This document shows positions 1-9,684 of a stretch of 64,000 nucleotides of DNA, piece by piece. The notes under the pieces were generated by a model. It did not search any database. It was not told where the DNA came from and saw only the letters and a program-made list of their open reading frames with translations. Source of the stretch: a virus; the IMG/VR virus record IMGVR_UViG_3300023179_000046, positions 38,990 to 102,989 of that record. The stretch is one strand, 5' to 3'. Made by a program: the position numbers and the translations under genes. Each line of letters opens with the position of its first letter. Position 1 is the first letter of the stretch.

Positions 1-212
1 GCGATAGGCTGATGCATTTCCCTTAGGTTGCCTCTAAAAGCACTAAAGGCTTTTTCGCTCGCCTCCGGCGAAACAATATCACCGTGGCGGTCTAGGTTGT
101 CTAGGGTTGCAAATCCAGAGACGGTTCTTTTTTCCTTATCGACTTTTGCAATTGGAAAAGCCATCTTAATCTTTTCCTTGCTATTAGTCCAATTAACCTT
201 GTTAATGTCCAT
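1..212 (-). CDS. HK97-type prohead protease, N-terminal part (runs off the left edge)
   Basis: Only the first 70 or so residues are in the window; the ATG is at 212 and the frame is open to base 1. The stretch SGFATLDNLDRHGDIVSPEA followed by LREMHQP is the characteristic start of HK97-like (S78-type) prohead proteases, which cut scaffold and capsid precursors during head maturation. It lies 38 bases downstream of the portal gene on the same strand, the usual portal-protease-capsid order. No strong Shine-Dalgarno sequence precedes the ATG. The catalytic His and Ser would lie beyond the edge, so activity cannot be judged. Confidence 0.85.
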   Translation of the reverse strand, partial: MDINKVNWTNSKEKIKMAFPIAKVDKEKRTVSGFATLDNLDRHGDIVSPEASEKAFSAFRGNLREMHQPI

Positions 213-250
213 TTGAATTAATAATAACAATATTCTTTATGAAAACAAAA

Positions 251-1831
251 TTACGGGGTTTTGCGACCTTCGCCCTGAGGATTTCTTTCACCCTCAGAGT
301 CAGAAGCATTAATGCTGCGCTGTTGATCCCGCGCCCTATTTTTAGTGCCCTGAGCCGTCTGCTCAGCAGACTGCTGTGCATTAAGAACAACAGGGCTATC
401 ACCATCGGGGCGGGGAGATAGATTCTTCCTAACACGAATCTCATTAGGAACAACAACCTGCATACGAAGCAAAGATTCATCAATCTTGCTCTGAGTTAAT
501 TCATCAGTCAAAGTCAATTCATCAAGTTGCAAAGTAAAGGCATCTGTAAACTCTCTAATAATTAAGTTTACCTTTCTCTCCAACTCGTCCTGCATCGGAC
601 GACAAACTTGTTCCTTAAACGTTTTGTCTGCTGCCATTGATGCAGCATTACCAACACCATTAGGCATTCCTATTTTAGTAATAGGTACACCATTCGCAAA
701 TAGGATACGGTCGCGGTTTTCCGTTGTATAGTTTTGGAAAGAAGAATCTTGAATTCCTGACTCTACCGGCTCCATCTTAAACTCTACCCGCGAATTTTCA
801 CCATCTGACGGAAGTGGAATGTAAAGAGTTCTATGGTTTCTGCCACGCAAACCAGTTTGAAAAAATTCAAGCAGTTTTCTTTCAGATTCAGCAGAAAGTT
901 TAGCGCCTTTGACTGTGATAATGTATCGGGGTACTGCTTTATTCTCAAAATAGTCTAGGTTGAACCGGGAGGCAAATTCATCACCGGCCACAGCGTTCTT
1001 TGCGGATAAAATATCTGGAATACCGTAATATGTATGAGTTGGACTGTATTTCTTAAAATGAATAACCTCATTCGGTTGAGGGTCAGTTCCAATCTGATCT
1101 ATAGTTTCTTTGTCGCCAAAGTTTCTAAAGAATGTGTAGCGATTATAAACAACCTGAACAAAGCCGTCGCGGTGCCGACGAATTCTCATAGTTGTTGTAG
1201 GTATGTGGCCAATGTATCCGATTCTACCAGTACTAGTCCTGCCAATTTCCATATAACCATTACCGCAAGTTTCAAGATCAACGTAGATTTTGTGCATGAT
1301 CCATAAGAAACTATCATCTGAATTTAACGACTCTAGGTATTCTCGCAGGTCGCTCTTGGCTGACGTAATTTTTCTTCTCAGTTTATCTAGTTTTTCTGGA
1401 TTATTTAATACGTCCTCAATCTTGTCTAAAACTTTTTGACTTTCCTGAAAATGATATCCAAGCCCAACAACATTAGATGCTTTAGCGTTTACCGCAGCAT
1501 GTTGAATCGGAGACACATCATATAATTGTGCAAGATACATTAAGTTATACGGCGGCTGAACAATTTGAAATAAAGAATAACCAGTTAAATCTAGAGGGTC
1601 AAGTTTCTTAGACTTTGCATCCTCTATGCCCTCATAAGCCTTAGCAATGCGATTAGTTTTTCTTTTAAAGTTAGCACTAAGGCCTTCCATTTTAGAGATT
1701 TGCTCCCAATCCTGAGAAAACAAATCTTCAAACTGAGATTCATTTATGGCAATAGAAGGTCCAGCACCGCCGACCCTAATTCTCACTAAATCAGAATCAT
1801 CGTCTAAATCTTCTATTGGCACTAGTGACAT
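251..1831 (-). CDS. Phage portal protein (HK97/SPP1 type)
   Basis: 526 residues. The portal forms the dodecameric ring at the capsid vertex through which DNA is packaged. Portal-family features are a loop with VIHFKKYSPTHTYYGIPD, then ALKAARRFN-like helices (here AGDEFASRFNLDYFENKAVP), then the late ENRDRILFANGVPITKIG segment and a polar C-terminal tail. The ATG at 1831 is preferred over an in-frame upstream start at 1912, because the extra 27 residues would overlap the neighbour and are low-complexity basic sequence. The ATG overlaps the stop of the upstream gene (TAATG), implying translational coupling. The C-terminal about 40 residues are Gln/Arg-rich and probably disordered. Confidence 0.92.
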   Translation of the reverse strand: MSLVPIEDLDDDSDLVRIRVGGAGPSIAINESQFEDLFSQDWEQISKMEGLSANFKRKTNRIAKAYEGIEDAKSKKLDPLDLTGYSLFQIVQPPYNLMYLAQLYDVSPIQHAAVNAKASNVVGLGYHFQESQKVLDKIEDVLNNPEKLDKLRRKITSAKSDLREYLESLNSDDSFLWIMHKIYVDLETCGNGYMEIGRTSTGRIGYIGHIPTTTMRIRRHRDGFVQVVYNRYTFFRNFGDKETIDQIGTDPQPNEVIHFKKYSPTHTYYGIPDILSAKNAVAGDEFASRFNLDYFENKAVPRYIITVKGAKLSAESERKLLEFFQTGLRGRNHRTLYIPLPSDGENSRVEFKMEPVESGIQDSSFQNYTTENRDRILFANGVPITKIGMPNGVGNAASMAADKTFKEQVCRPMQDELERKVNLIIREFTDAFTLQLDELTLTDELTQSKIDESLLRMQVVVPNEIRVRKNLSPRPDGDSPVVLNAQQSAEQTAQGTKNRARDQQRSINASDSEGERNPQGEGRKTP

Positions 1832-2175
1832 TAAATAAGGCCCATTTTCTTTTGATTGTCTAAATCTTCCTTGATGGCCGGGACATCTAATTCGTCTGGA
1901 ATTAGCCCCCACTCCATTCTTTGCTTTTGTTCTTCATATTCATCTTCCGTAACTTGACGGTGGGCGCTAAACCATACAGGCTGACCTTCTTCTAAATCAA
2001 ATTCTTTAGCGAATCTTTTGAGTTCATTAATTCTTTTAACGTCACCCTTTATGGCAGCAATATTCATGTAGTTGCCTTCATCGTCCATGACGAGGCTACC
2101 GTCTGGCATTTGCCAAAGATATAGGCCATAGGAAACTTCTTCTATTTGTGTAATATTAGACTTCTTCATAGACAA
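1831..2175 (-). CDS. Hypothetical protein upstream of portal
   Basis: 114 residues, acidic, with no motif I recognise. An AAGGTGG-like ribosome site lies 6 bases before a TTG at 2175 and 12 bases before an ATG at 2169, so either start is possible; the TTG has the better spacing. The gene ends in a TAATG overlap with the portal, so it is probably co-translated with it. Position alone suggests a head or connector accessory role, but nothing in the sequence proves that. Confidence 0.7.
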   Translation of the reverse strand: MSMKKSNITQIEEVSYGLYLWQMPDGSLVMDDEGNYMNIAAIKGDVKRINELKRFAKEFDLEEGQPVWFSAHRQVTEDEYEEQKQRMEWGLIPDELDVPAIKEDLDNQKKMGLI

Positions 2176-2219
2176 ATTTTACCACCTTTTAAACAAAACT
2201 GCACAATTTGTGCCGCCAA

Positions 2220-2861
2220 CTATCCAATTTTGTACGCAGTCACACCAGAAATGCTTGCAGAGTTCCAATTTGGTAACCAGTTGTATCCAACTGTACTATC
2301 TGTAACGACAGTTGGATCACTCCCTATAAAGTTTTTATATCTTGGCAAAGCCAATGATGATATATCGTTAAAGTATGTGACTAGTGTATCAACAAAATAA
2401 CTAGCATTTGTTGGTGAAACACTGGCGGGAAATGTATTACCTGCACCATATGAATATAAACCGTTAACACCCCCGCCGGGGGCAGTTAAGTCTCCCGATA
2501 CCAAATCTGAATTAAAAATTGTATTACCATAAGTATACGAACCATCAGGAGAAAAATATGAAATTACATACAGAGTATTTGCAGTAATAGGTACTGGAAC
2601 ATTAAAGTAAACATATTGCCACTTCCAACTAGCAGTAGTTATATTTGAAAAAGTTGCACTAGCAAGTAGGGTTCCGGCAGAAGTCCACAATGACGCAATA
2701 TGTGTGCTGCCTGCAAGAGTTTCTGTATAAAACTTAGCACCAATAACCTGACCGTCCCTAGAGGATTTGAACTTTACCCCTAAAGTTACTGCACTACTAG
2801 GTCGTGCAACAAAGGCAGATGCTATTGTGCTGTCATTTATTAAGGAATATACACCGCTCAT
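2220..2861 (-). CDS. DUF4082-like surface or tail-associated protein
   Basis: 213 residues. Residues 22-115 read as a DUF4082-type beta-sandwich: VKFKSSRDGQVIGAKFYTE, an SLWTSAGTLLASATF segment, then FNVPVPITANTLYVISYFSP. This domain is found in secreted and phage adhesin-like proteins, often as a carbohydrate-binding module. The C-terminal third is Ser/Gly/Asn-rich. It sits 9 bases downstream of a LamG-like giant protein and upstream of the portal, so a tail fibre or baseplate decoration role is likely. The function is inferred from domain and context only. Confidence 0.7.
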   Translation of the reverse strand: MSGVYSLINDSTIASAFVARPSSAVTLGVKFKSSRDGQVIGAKFYTETLAGSTHIASLWTSAGTLLASATFSNITTASWKWQYVYFNVPVPITANTLYVISYFSPDGSYTYGNTIFNSDLVSGDLTAPGGGVNGLYSYGAGNTFPASVSPTNASYFVDTLVTYFNDISSLALPRYKNFIGSDPTVVTDSTVGYNWLPNWNSASISGVTAYKIG

Positions 2862-2870
2862 AAAATTATC

Positions 2871-5357
2871 CTATTCATTAGAATTCCAAATATTAATAAA
2901 ACCATATGACCCATGAGAATGTCTACCTGTAGTAATTTTACTTGCATTTAAATAGATAGAGTCACCAGTGTATGCCCCGTCAAAATCAAAGAACAGGTGG
3001 TGTGGGTCGGCTGTTGTTAAAGTAACCGTTCCAGATGGAGCATATTGTCCATTAACATATACATTAACATAAGTTGTACTGCCAGAATATGAAAATCCGC
3101 TAGCAGAACCACCATCAATGAAGCGTGTGTACGTTGAGAGCGGGCTGCCGCCGTCGATGCTGCTATCAAAAATAATAGTAGAAGCAGAACCTCCGTCTAT
3201 TGATGCTGAAACAATCGCGTTTTCGTAAAATAATACACCAGACGCATTAGTATAAGCGTAAAAAGAAACACCACTTTCGACTCCCCTAGTATCAATAATA
3301 AAATTGGATGCAGATGGATAAGACTCAGGCCTAAACCAAAAATCAATAGCGATAGGATTGATTTCGGGTCGCCTCTTGTTTATCTCTATACCGCCCTCAA
3401 CCTGACCTGACGTTTTATCAAAACTTAGACCAAACTTTCTCTGCCTCTGTTGAATCGGATGAGAAAAAGATCCTATGACATAAGAATGTGACGAAGCAGT
3501 ATCAACAATACTATCTATCGCATAGTTACCATCATTACTTAAAATTGATAAATCTTTGTACAAAGAAACTTTTATGGAGTTAAATGATTGATTGTATTGC
3601 TCAATTTCATATTCATAGGGAACAAGAATTCTGAGCATCGCATCGTCAGTTAAAGTATTGTATGGAATAGGAAGTTGCTCATTATTGTTTATTGTTGTCC
3701 AAGGTAGATATCCAGATGCCGCATCAGAATACAAAGAGTATTGAACGAGGCAGTTGTCCATTCCGTCCCACGAAATTTTACTACCAACAATATCAGTGTC
3801 ATAGTCGGATAATTCTATTTGACTAATATATGTGGCAGCCTGACTAATTGAAAGGTCATCAGTAAATCTTGCCATATACATTCTATTTTCAGAAAAATTA
3901 TATGTTGAGGCAGAAGTACCTAATTCGCTGGCAATAAAAGCGTCATTGTCCATTCCAAAATTTTTAATATATAAGGAATTAGCATAGGGCAATTCAGGCA
4001 TATTGCCTATCGCTAATGATAAACTTTGAGGTATGGATAACTGTGGAATGGTGGCGCTTGCGGCTATGTTGTTTGCATATAGGTGAATATCTTCATCTTT
4101 TATGCAAAATGCTACATTGTATGTGCTTGCAGAATTTAACGTAGACGGTATATATATTATGCTTGACGAGGACGCCGAATCTGGATCATACTTCTGTATA
4201 TAAAATCCACTTGCATTAACCGTGGCGTACAAATTTGTATTAGTCTCAACAACATCATTCATAGAGAAAATTGTTGACATTGATGCTGTTACATTTGAAA
4301 TTTGAGTAGTAATGGTTTTATATTTTTCTCCGCTAAACAATAAGCCGTAGTCTACCATTTGGGCGTATGCTGAGGCTGATACTTGAAGCCCCGCCGATGA
4401 AGTACTAATTGATCCGCTAGACAGTGAACCTAAATTAATACTATTAATTCTTTTATAGGAAATACCTAACTCTGTTGAAAAGTTAGTATTGTTTTCATAG
4501 ATATAGTTATCTTTAAATGAGTCACCTATAATAAATTTTTGATAAATTGTATTGTAGTCTTTTTCGGTTAAGTCAAAAAAGGAAGTATTATATGCGGCGG
4601 TAATTTGAGAAGGCTTTTCTGCATTATAGGCATATACGGCCCTGAGCCTTTGACGATCTTTAGGTAATATATAATTATATAGACCTAAATTGCTGATTAT
4701 AAAACTTTTTGTTGAATCGTTAATTGAGTTAGAGTTAACGTTAAAGTTAATTTTTTCTACTGCACCGGTAAGTGGTTGAAACGCAAAATTATCTACAACT
4801 GCGCCTGATCCACCATCATGACCGTTGACTGATAGTGTTAAAGACCCTTTAGTGTAGGTGGCACAAATATAAAAATTAGTGTCTAGGTTTCTTACTGGAT
4901 AGATAGCATCAGTGTTACCCGTTCCATAAATTCTAAACCTAAATGTGTTTCTTTTGTAGTCGTAGAGAATGGCTCCTACATCAGTTGAGCCATTTTTTAT
5001 GCTAACAATTTTTAACTCATTATTAATGTAGTATCTTGTTGAAGAATTAAGATTATTTAAATATCCAGAGCCATCCAAAGTTCCATTGAAAGAAAACCAA
5101 AACTCAATAGTAAAATTATTATTTTCAGTGCCCTTATAAAAACACTTAGGGTCGCCATACAGTCGATAAGAAAAATTATTAGTCTTAGTAAAAAGCGGAG
5201 TGGCACTTGAACTGTTATCTACAATAATATTATTCTTTATCGAACTTCTAGTTCCAGAACTAGCACTTTGAATAAGTCCATTACTCGCGTATACGTCATT
5301 AAGGTCACCTGTATAGCCCACAGGTTGATCTGAAATGACTAAATTTTTATACGACAA
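2871..5357 (-). CDS. Large LamG/concanavalin-like tail or minor structural protein
   Basis: 828 residues rich in Ser, Asn, Tyr and Ala, typical of phage fibres. Two jelly-roll-like regions are visible: about residues 75-220 (NNFTIEFWFSFNGT ... FYICATYTKGSLTLSVNG) and about 655-820 (AIDFWFRPESYPSASNFII ... YVNVYVNGQYAPSG). These resemble LamG/laminin-G sugar-binding folds. Near residues 725-765 the motif IDGGSAS occurs three times with small changes, suggesting a short internal repeat. Together with the DUF4082 gene it probably forms host-recognition or capsid-surface structures. Confidence 0.72.
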   Translation of the reverse strand: MSYKNLVISDQPVGYTGDLNDVYASNGLIQSASSGTRSSIKNNIIVDNSSSATPLFTKTNNFSYRLYGDPKCFYKGTENNNFTIEFWFSFNGTLDGSGYLNNLNSSTRYYINNELKIVSIKNGSTDVGAILYDYKRNTFRFRIYGTGNTDAIYPVRNLDTNFYICATYTKGSLTLSVNGHDGGSGAVVDNFAFQPLTGAVEKINFNVNSNSINDSTKSFIISNLGLYNYILPKDRQRLRAVYAYNAEKPSQITAAYNTSFFDLTEKDYNTIYQKFIIGDSFKDNYIYENNTNFSTELGISYKRINSINLGSLSSGSISTSSAGLQVSASAYAQMVDYGLLFSGEKYKTITTQISNVTASMSTIFSMNDVVETNTNLYATVNASGFYIQKYDPDSASSSSIIYIPSTLNSASTYNVAFCIKDEDIHLYANNIAASATIPQLSIPQSLSLAIGNMPELPYANSLYIKNFGMDNDAFIASELGTSASTYNFSENRMYMARFTDDLSISQAATYISQIELSDYDTDIVGSKISWDGMDNCLVQYSLYSDAASGYLPWTTINNNEQLPIPYNTLTDDAMLRILVPYEYEIEQYNQSFNSIKVSLYKDLSILSNDGNYAIDSIVDTASSHSYVIGSFSHPIQQRQRKFGLSFDKTSGQVEGGIEINKRRPEINPIAIDFWFRPESYPSASNFIIDTRGVESGVSFYAYTNASGVLFYENAIVSASIDGGSASTIIFDSSIDGGSPLSTYTRFIDGGSASGFSYSGSTTYVNVYVNGQYAPSGTVTLTTADPHHLFFDFDGAYTGDSIYLNASKITTGRHSHGSYGFINIWNSNE

Positions 5358-5408
5358 AGTAATGCTCCTATTGGAATATAATAATTATACCAAAGCAGAG
5401 GCGTTTTA

Positions 5409-8210
5409 CTACTTTTTAACTTCTGCCGTGGAGCCAATGTCTACAATTTCACAAGCCCCGGCGCTACAGGCCAATTCTTGCGATCCAGTAGTTGAATCAA
5501 TAGTCTCATAGAGAGGTAGCATTTCCCACTGAATATACTCAGGGAAATTCTTTACTGCCTCTAAATATGTTGATTCGTCTATTTCCTGATAGGGAGCCTG
5601 ACGGTAGGTATGCTCAGAATAAGGTAAGAATGAGATACCTGACACTTCATCAAAGTGCTTCCAAATCCAAGCACCTACCTCCATCCATTCTTCTTCCTTG
5701 ACGGAAACGGTGATTGAAGGCTTATGTTCACACCATGCTCTTTGATATGCCAGCCAAATATCTAAATGCTGTAAAGCGTTAATGTTTTCGCGCAGTACCG
5801 CATTTTTGGGTGCTTTTATTGGAAACGAGAATACTGTAGTGTCATTAGGTTTCATAACGTCATCTTCTGCTGGAACACCGCAGTCAGTGAGGAAACGTGT
5901 TAAAGGATCTTTCTTATCGCCTCTGACAGTGCGGGTATAGTATTGTGAGTGCCACGGATGCATCCCTGAGGATACTCCTGTTAATTGTGATACTGTTCCT
6001 GATGGCTTGACACAGGTGATGGCGGCTGATGGGTTGATGCCTATTTTTTTGGCTTCTTCTACGTTTGCGGCTACTGCAATTTCTCGTAAATTGTAGAGGG
6101 TTCTTGTCAATTTTGCTATGCCTTCTTGTCCTGACATTAGAGTGTTGCCGAATTGCCCGGTCAGTGAAACACCAAGTAGTCTTTCTTCTTCTGTGTTTTG
6201 ACGCCAAATTTTTCTTAAGTATTTGAAATCTGTCAGTGTTGATTGCCATGTGCCTAGAATGGTTGCTAATTCAACCTTTCTGGATAGGGTTTCTTCATCA
6301 TCATTTTCTCGCACAATCACTTCTGACAGGTTGCAGAATTGGTATGGGCGTAGAATGATTTCGCTGCATGGGTTGGTGCCATAGTTTATTGTTTCGTCCC
6401 GGCGACCATATTTGGCTGCTTGACGTTGTGCGGCCTTAACATTATAGATGCCACGTTCACCTGATTTAGAATCATACAGGTTCTTCCACTCGTCCATAAA
6501 TTCGCTCATTGAGGGTCGGTCTGAATATGCCACGGAGTTATTTGAAAGCGCCCTGTGACCGTCTGTGTTCCACCATGAGCCAAATTTTGCCTTAGCCATA
6601 TCTCCGTCGCCTAGGTCAGATAGGCTAATCATGGCACTACGACGAACACCCCCAACTACGACCACTTCACCGATCTTGCACATAATGTCGTGGGCTTCGA
6701 TTGGGCGCAGGCGACGACCAGCCGCCTGCTTAAAGATATGCACACAGAATTCGAATAAGTTGATGAGGGGTTCTGGGCCTGATGCCATACCGCCAAAGGT
6801 CTTAAGTCGTGCGCCTGCTGGACGTACCTTAGATGTATTCCATGTGGGGATTTGACCAGCGTAAAGCATAGCAATAAGTTCTCTTAAAGATCGTGCCCAT
6901 CCCGCCTTTGAATCCTCTACAACAATAGTTGTATCGGATTTCTCAAAATGCTCATTGACTACGGGCAGTTTGTTAATGTATTTTGCTTCTACGGAGAATC
7001 CTACTCCTGTCCCACACATGAGAATATACATTGCTTCATCGAAGGAGCGAGGGGAGTCAATTGGTAGGAAAGAACAATTTCCAGTAATCAGCCCCCCAGA
7101 AAGAACAAAGTTGCTAGTTTCTGGGACCACCAGACAGTAAACGTCCTGTTCTTCTAATTCAGATATTGACTCAACAACAAATTCCTTGCTGGCTCGCAGG
7201 CTAATTCTTGCTAGCGGGTTAGACCTTTCTCCAAAATTAGTTGGCCTATTGTTGTAGTTAATTCCAGTTACAACGTATCCGGCCAATGGTGCGTTCTTAA
7301 CCAGCCACTCATAAGCGCCCGGAAATTGTGAGTCCAATTTTGGAGAGGTGGAGCGAATCTGATTGCCATCGGCCAAAAGCCAGCCATAAATAAAGCCTGC
7401 AATGTAACTTGAGTTCTTAGAAGAAGGAAATTCTTTGCAGTTATCTGGTACAGTCCAATATCCAACTGCATCACCATCGTAAGATGGTGGGAAGGAATGT
7501 GATTCAAAGTATGAAAGCATTTCATCCTTGTGCTGACCACAAAGCCTTACAAAATGTCCAATATTACCATTCGACTGGCGCTTGCTTATAGTTCCGTCGC
7601 CAAAAATAATACCATGGCGCACCCCATTTCGGTAATCTTCATCCTCAACGACATCTGCCGAGATAGCAATAACTTTATCTCCAACAGAAAGCGCAGTAGT
7701 TTTTAGACCATTGGACAAAATCCATCTATGGTCAGGAGTAACATCATAACTAAGTCTATGATTGCTTCTGTCAGAAGACGGCCTAAAGACTACCCTTTGA
7801 GTAGACTGAACCCCAAAATATTCGGCACGCGCAGACTTCCATCCAAAAGGTGTAAGCGCCGTAACGGTCTGATCATAAATGTCATCTAGTCTAACCGAGC
7901 CGTACTCTTTCGTAACAACCTCAGTACTGCCCACAAAACAGTTATATCCTGCCACATTGTCACGATCCAACGCAACACCAGCAGTCATGACTGCACGCAT
8001 GGAAGGCATAATGTCCATTTTTAATACGGCAGACTTTAACTCAGTTACAAGGGCGGGGTCAGGAGTGTAATTCTTTTCACCTAAATGGGTAACCATAAAG
8101 TTAAAGTAACGGTCTACAGTTTCATCCCACGATTCGCGTCGGTTTTCATCTTCCAACCAACGGGCATAACGACTAACAGCAATAAAATTTTGAAACGGAT
8201 TCTCAATCAC
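5409..8210 (-). CDS. nrdJ: Adenosylcobalamin-dependent (class II) ribonucleotide reductase with intein
   Basis: Reduces ribonucleotides to deoxyribonucleotides for phage DNA synthesis, using B12. I place the start at a GTG (8210) with AGGTG seven bases upstream; it gives MIENPFQNFIAVSRYARW, a natural NrdJ beginning, and removes 18 odd residues of the longer frame. Family motifs: GTGVGFSVE, the active-site segment TNPCSEIILRPYQFCNLSE, KPSGTVSQLTG, GMHPWHSQYY and a C-terminal Cys pair (ACSAGACE). An intein of 288 residues (residues 91-378) interrupts the conserved GYN/CSFLPID site. It begins Cys-Phe, has a VTPDH block B, two degenerate LAGLIDADG-type motifs (HGIIFGDGTIS and GFIYGWLLADG), and ends Gly-Asn before Cys+1. 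The usual penultimate His is Gly. Confidence 0.93.
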   Translation of the reverse strand: MIENPFQNFIAVSRYARWLEDENRRESWDETVDRYFNFMVTHLGEKNYTPDPALVTELKSAVLKMDIMPSMRAVMTAGVALDRDNVAGYNCFVGSTEVVTKEYGSVRLDDIYDQTVTALTPFGWKSARAEYFGVQSTQRVVFRPSSDRSNHRLSYDVTPDHRWILSNGLKTTALSVGDKVIAISADVVEDEDYRNGVRHGIIFGDGTISKRQSNGNIGHFVRLCGQHKDEMLSYFESHSFPPSYDGDAVGYWTVPDNCKEFPSSKNSSYIAGFIYGWLLADGNQIRSTSPKLDSQFPGAYEWLVKNAPLAGYVVTGINYNNRPTNFGERSNPLARISLRASKEFVVESISELEEQDVYCLVVPETSNFVLSGGLITGNCSFLPIDSPRSFDEAMYILMCGTGVGFSVEAKYINKLPVVNEHFEKSDTTIVVEDSKAGWARSLRELIAMLYAGQIPTWNTSKVRPAGARLKTFGGMASGPEPLINLFEFCVHIFKQAAGRRLRPIEAHDIMCKIGEVVVVGGVRRSAMISLSDLGDGDMAKAKFGSWWNTDGHRALSNNSVAYSDRPSMSEFMDEWKNLYDSKSGERGIYNVKAAQRQAAKYGRRDETINYGTNPCSEIILRPYQFCNLSEVIVRENDDEETLSRKVELATILGTWQSTLTDFKYLRKIWRQNTEEERLLGVSLTGQFGNTLMSGQEGIAKLTRTLYNLREIAVAANVEEAKKIGINPSAAITCVKPSGTVSQLTGVSSGMHPWHSQYYTRTVRGDKKDPLTRFLTDCGVPAEDDVMKPNDTTVFSFPIKAPKNAVLRENINALQHLDIWLAYQRAWCEHKPSITVSVKEEEWMEVGAWIWKHFDEVSGISFLPYSEHTYRQAPYQEIDESTYLEAVKNFPEYIQWEMLPLYETIDSTTGSQELACSAGACEIVDIGSTAEVKK

Positions 8211-8280
8211 AAAAAAGCACCTAAATTCACATAAAATATTTAACAGAGACACCAAGTGTAGCACGCCCCCTGCCTTAAAC

Positions 8281-9303
8281 TTACATATTTTTGTAAATTT
8301 TTCTCAACCGGGCGACCATAGGACGAGTGACCTTCACCCAATCATATTCTCTATGAATTTGTAAAGCATTTTTGAACGCAATCTTAGACCACTCATCATG
8401 CATGGCGGGTGCAGCGTGCATATACTCCCGTAACTGTGTGTGATCGGGGCGCAACATCAGGCCGGGATGGATAGACTGCCAAGGTGACGTAGCCCAAGTA
8501 GACCCCAACGGGGCGGTAATATAATCCCCATACTCAGCCCACCCATCAGTACAAATCGTAGGAATGCCCATAGCCATAGCCTGCAAAGGATTAAACCCGA
8601 ACCCCTCACCCCACGACGGATAAACAAAAACATCAGCCATAGCATACAAAGAAACCATCTCATACTCTGAATACATATCCGTAATGACCAAAACATTACT
8701 ATGAAACAACTCAGGACTAGCCGCGACACCATTATAGGCTTTAGTTTGAACCGTAGAAGAATTAGAACCCTTGACAATTAATCTAAACCTATCATCACCA
8801 CCATAAAGGTCAAGAAAAGTATCAACTACACGCTGACCGTCCTTGCGAACCGCAGGTTCCCCCACAAACAAAAACGTAAACGGCCTATCCTTACTAAAAC
8901 CATCAAACTTCACCCGCCTCGGACTAAAAATTTTAGAAATACCATGCGGATAAACACAAATATCCTTACCGCCAACAAACGGTTTAAAAATATCCTTATT
9001 CCACTGAGAAGGAGTCCAAATCTCATCACACACAGCAGCACCCTCAACCCAACCCGGCAACCACTGAGTAGACTCCCAAGCAGTAAACCCAATCTTAAAA
9101 CTAGACTCACAATAAAACCTATAATGACTAGGATGAGTGAACGCAATCTCAAAATCAGCCCTCACACTATCACCATCCTCAGGACGACGACACACCACAT
9201 CAACACCCAACTCCTTAAAAGCATTAAACGACTGCGCCGCAGCCGTCCCATACCCAAAAGTCGAATTACAATGCTCAAACGCGCCAGACAAATAAACTCT
9301 CAT
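8281..9303 (-). CDS. GT4-family glycosyltransferase
   Basis: 340 residues with a GT-B fold. The C-terminal half has the nucleotide-sugar binding pattern TFLFVGEPAVRKDGQRVVD, then FVYPSWGEGFGFNPLQAMAM, the E-x7-E-like motif of retaining group 1 transferases, then GIPTICTDGWAEYGD. The donor and acceptor cannot be read from the sequence. It is the first gene of the leftward unit and starts close to the divergent control region at 9.3-9.46 kb. The third codon positions are unusually G/T-rich because the top strand here is strongly A/C-rich. Confidence 0.85.
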   Translation of the reverse strand: MRVYLSGAFEHCNSTFGYGTAAAQSFNAFKELGVDVVCRRPEDGDSVRADFEIAFTHPSHYRFYCESSFKIGFTAWESTQWLPGWVEGAAVCDEIWTPSQWNKDIFKPFVGGKDICVYPHGISKIFSPRRVKFDGFSKDRPFTFLFVGEPAVRKDGQRVVDTFLDLYGGDDRFRLIVKGSNSSTVQTKAYNGVAASPELFHSNVLVITDMYSEYEMVSLYAMADVFVYPSWGEGFGFNPLQAMAMGIPTICTDGWAEYGDYITAPLGSTWATSPWQSIHPGLMLRPDHTQLREYMHAAPAMHDEWSKIAFKNALQIHREYDWVKVTRPMVARLRKIYKNM

Positions 9304-9459
9304 GCTACACTTTCTCTATAAGTACTTAATAAGAACAAAATATAATATATATAAATTATAGTATATATTACTATATAGTATAGTTAACTAAAGTTAACTA
9401 TACTATACCACCCCCACCCTGAAAAATGATACACTAGGAATCTCCTTGAAAGGAACACC
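9304..9459. promoter_or_regulatory. Divergent control region with 16-bp-arm palindrome
   Basis: Very A+T-rich gap between divergent units. A perfect inverted repeat has arms 9374-9389 and 9392-9407 (TATAGTATAGTTAACT and its complement) around AA. It may be an operator for a dimeric regulator or a cruciform. On the + strand an extended -10 (TGA then TACACT, 9430-9435) is followed by an AAAGG ribosome site before the ATG at 9460. No clear -35 is visible. Confidence 0.6.
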
Positions 9460-9684
9460 ATGTTAATCATTCCAATAAACAAACACACCCTAAGCCTCGT
9501 CACAGTACTAAACGACGACGTAGAACCACCAATACCAGTACACGAAAAATTCCCCAACCTTGACGCCACATACCTCCTATGGGACAAAAAAGGCAACAAC
9601 GTTTACACAAAAATAATCCACTGGACCGAACACGAACTCTTGAAAGAAGATGTCGGACACCCAATCTTCTTTAGAGAACAATAA
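9460..9684 (+). CDS. Hypothetical small protein, first gene of rightward unit
   Basis: 74 residues, no recognised domain. It has good spacing from GAAAGG to the ATG. It heads a four-gene chain in which every stop overlaps the next start. The coding strand is extremely poor in G and rich in A and C, unlike the other rightward genes from 10.6 kb onward. Confidence 0.75.
   Translation: MLIIPINKHTLSLVTVLNDDVEPPIPVHEKFPNLDATYLLWDKKGNNVYTKIIHWTEHELLKEDVGHPIFFREQ

Noticed and set aside
28-216. Rightward frame at the left edge
   Set aside because: It is the complement of the protease start region; the leftward protease reading has a clear family match.
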